Source: Prevotellaceae bacterium
GTDB lineage: Bacteria; Bacteroidota; Bacteroidia; Bacteroidales; UBA932
Direction: 5' to 3'
Assembly: GCA_031268055.1 (NCBI GenBank)
Contig: JAIRXY010000244.1
Location: 1-7,208, forward strand
Length of the DNA: 7,208 bases
The translations under genes were made by a program, and so were the position numbers. Position 1 is the stretch's first letter; each line of letters starts with the position of its first letter. Positions 6,283 through 7,208 of the stretch are shown here, one piece after another. Under the pieces are notes generated by a model. That model saw nothing but the letters and a program-made list of their open reading frames with translations. It made no database searches and was not told the origin of the DNA.

Positions 6283-7208
6283 TCAAAATTCCGCGTCTAC
6301 TTTCTCACAATAGCGAAACGTATACTCACCCGACCCCACCAGCAGGCTTACGCTGTCTAACCGCGCTATGGTGGGTGTTTTTTCCCAAGGCTCGCCGTTG
6401 ACCAGAACGTCTGCCCCCTCGCTGTCGGGGAGCACGACGGACGCCGTAGCGTTTACGGGCACCGTGAGGTTGAGCGTAAGCGCGTCGTCTTTGCTTGTCC
6501 ACTGCACCTTTACATCGCCGTAGGGCGAGGCGTGCAGCGCCTTGACGTAGGTCAGGCCGGCCACCGGCGCGGGCGCTACGCAAAAGTGGGAAAATCCCGG
6601 TCGCTTTTCGTCGGGCGTAATCCCCGCCAGGGAGCAGAAAAACCACTCCTCCAGCTGCCCCATCATAAAGTGATTCCACGAAGCGCTCTTGCGCGGGTCC
6701 CACTGCTCGGCGAGCGTGGTAAGGCCAAGCTTAAGCTGAAATCCATACCCGGGCGCATCGTAGTGGTTGTGCAGGGCGTACATTACATCGTTGCAGTCGC
6801 TGCGCGCCAGCGCCTGATACAGGTAGCGGTTGCCCACGCTGCCCGTGGTGAGGCGGTTGCCGTGCGCCTGAATGTCTTTTATCAGATTCTCCAGCGCCGC
6901 CTGCCTGTGCTGCGGCGCTACAATACCCATGAATAGGGGTATTGCGTTGGAGGCTTGGCTACCGGTGCCGTACTGCTTGCTGTCGACGTCAAAAAATTTG
7001 TTGTTGAACGCCCAGCGGATGTTTTCGGCCAGCGTCCGGTATTTTTTTTCGTAGCTCTCCAAGTGAAGCATGGTAGCCGCCTGCGCCGTGAGCGTAGCCA
7101 CGTAGTAGTAGTGCGCCGTGGCCGATAGCGCAACCGGCGTGTTGCGGGAAAATCCTGCGGCAAAATCGCCGTAGTCGCACCAGTCGCCCAAGCCGTGCGA
7201 CACGATAT
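6283..7208 (-). CDS. Alpha-L-rhamnosidase, glycoside hydrolase family 78, C-terminal part (5' end outside the window)
   Basis: The frame runs off the right edge; the GTG at 7203 is an internal valine, preceded in frame by an isoleucine codon. About 307 residues are visible. They cover the later part of the (alpha/alpha)6 barrel and the C-terminal beta domain of GH78 inverting enzymes, which release terminal L-rhamnose. Signatures seen, numbered from the GTG: SHGLGDWCDYG (2-12), FSRNTPVALSATAHYYY (18-34), and GYGFQLKLGLTTLAEQWDP (152-170) followed by SWNHFMMGQLEEWFF. Glu166 in LAEQWD sits where the catalytic general base is expected (family inference). The general acid lies upstream, outside the window. 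The beta domain from about 200 onward contains SPYGDVKVQW and ends KVDAEF before TGA at 6285-6283. It is co-directional with and 31 bp ahead of the GH2 gene, so the two are probably one transcription unit attacking the same rhamnose-containing glycan. Confidence 0.9.
   Translation of the reverse strand, partial: IVSHGLGDWCDYGDFAAGFSRNTPVALSATAHYYYVATLTAQAATMLHLESYEKKYRTLAENIRWAFNNKFFDVDSKQYGTGSQASNAIPLFMGIVAPQHRQAALENLIKDIQAHGNRLTTGSVGNRYLYQALARSDCNDVMYALHNHYDAPGYGFQLKLGLTTLAEQWDPRKSASWNHFMMGQLEEWFFCSLAGITPDEKRPGFSHFCVAPAPVAGLTYVKALHASPYGDVKVQWTSKDDALTLNLTVPVNATASVVLPDSEGADVLVNGEPWEKTPTIARLDSVSLLVGSGEYTFRYCEKVDAEF

Overview
The window most likely comes from a member of the Bacteroidota (Bacteroidales-like). 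Four things point there: a PurL with wording typical of that group (DRSVTG, SANWMWPC, PTGKDSLSMTQKYP); a secreted GH2 of the Bacteroides type (GVNRHQDYAYVGN, LMWEPILNET) next to a GH78 alpha-L-rhamnosidase; almost no Shine-Dalgarno signals before the starts; and A/T-rich heptamer arrays between genes. No rRNA, tRNA, CRISPR array or intact transposase is visible.

Layout. (1) Bases 1-756, plus strand: the 3' end of a RecG-like/AlbA-type ATP-binding regulator. Its GHKL ATPase portion and its C-terminal winged helix lie in two frames, separated by a one-base slip in a C-rich 11-bp tandem repeat. (2) Bases 757-891: a short convergent intergenic gap with nothing clear in it. (3) Bases 892-2889, minus strand: only the C-terminal half of FGAM synthase (PurL). 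The second PurM-like half and the glutaminase domain are present; about 570 N-terminal residues are absent. (4) Bases 2890-3279: an A/T-rich intergenic region with inverted heptamer arrays, several hairpins and a strong terminator-like stem. (5) Bases 3280-7208, minus strand: a tight cluster read in the order GH78 alpha-L-rhamnosidase (cut by the window edge), GH2 beta-glycosidase, GtrA-family membrane protein. Gaps of 31 and 14 bp separate the genes, and the terminator-like hairpin lies 35 bp past the last stop.

How the genes fit. GH78 and GH2 look like two exo-acting enzymes of one glycan-degradation locus that removes rhamnose and a beta-linked sugar from a rhamnose-containing plant-type or exopolysaccharide substrate. 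No SusC/SusD or regulator is inside the window. GtrA, normally linked to polyprenyl-phosphate sugar transfer, is an odd third member. PurL is unrelated housekeeping purine synthesis, and its truncation suggests rearrangement or an assembly join.

No clearly new multi-gene system is visible. The best leads are the possible phase-switching repeat in the ATPase/winged-helix gene, the half-length purL bordered by period-7 arrays, and a 357-bp segment bounded by near-identical 25-bp inverted repeats.
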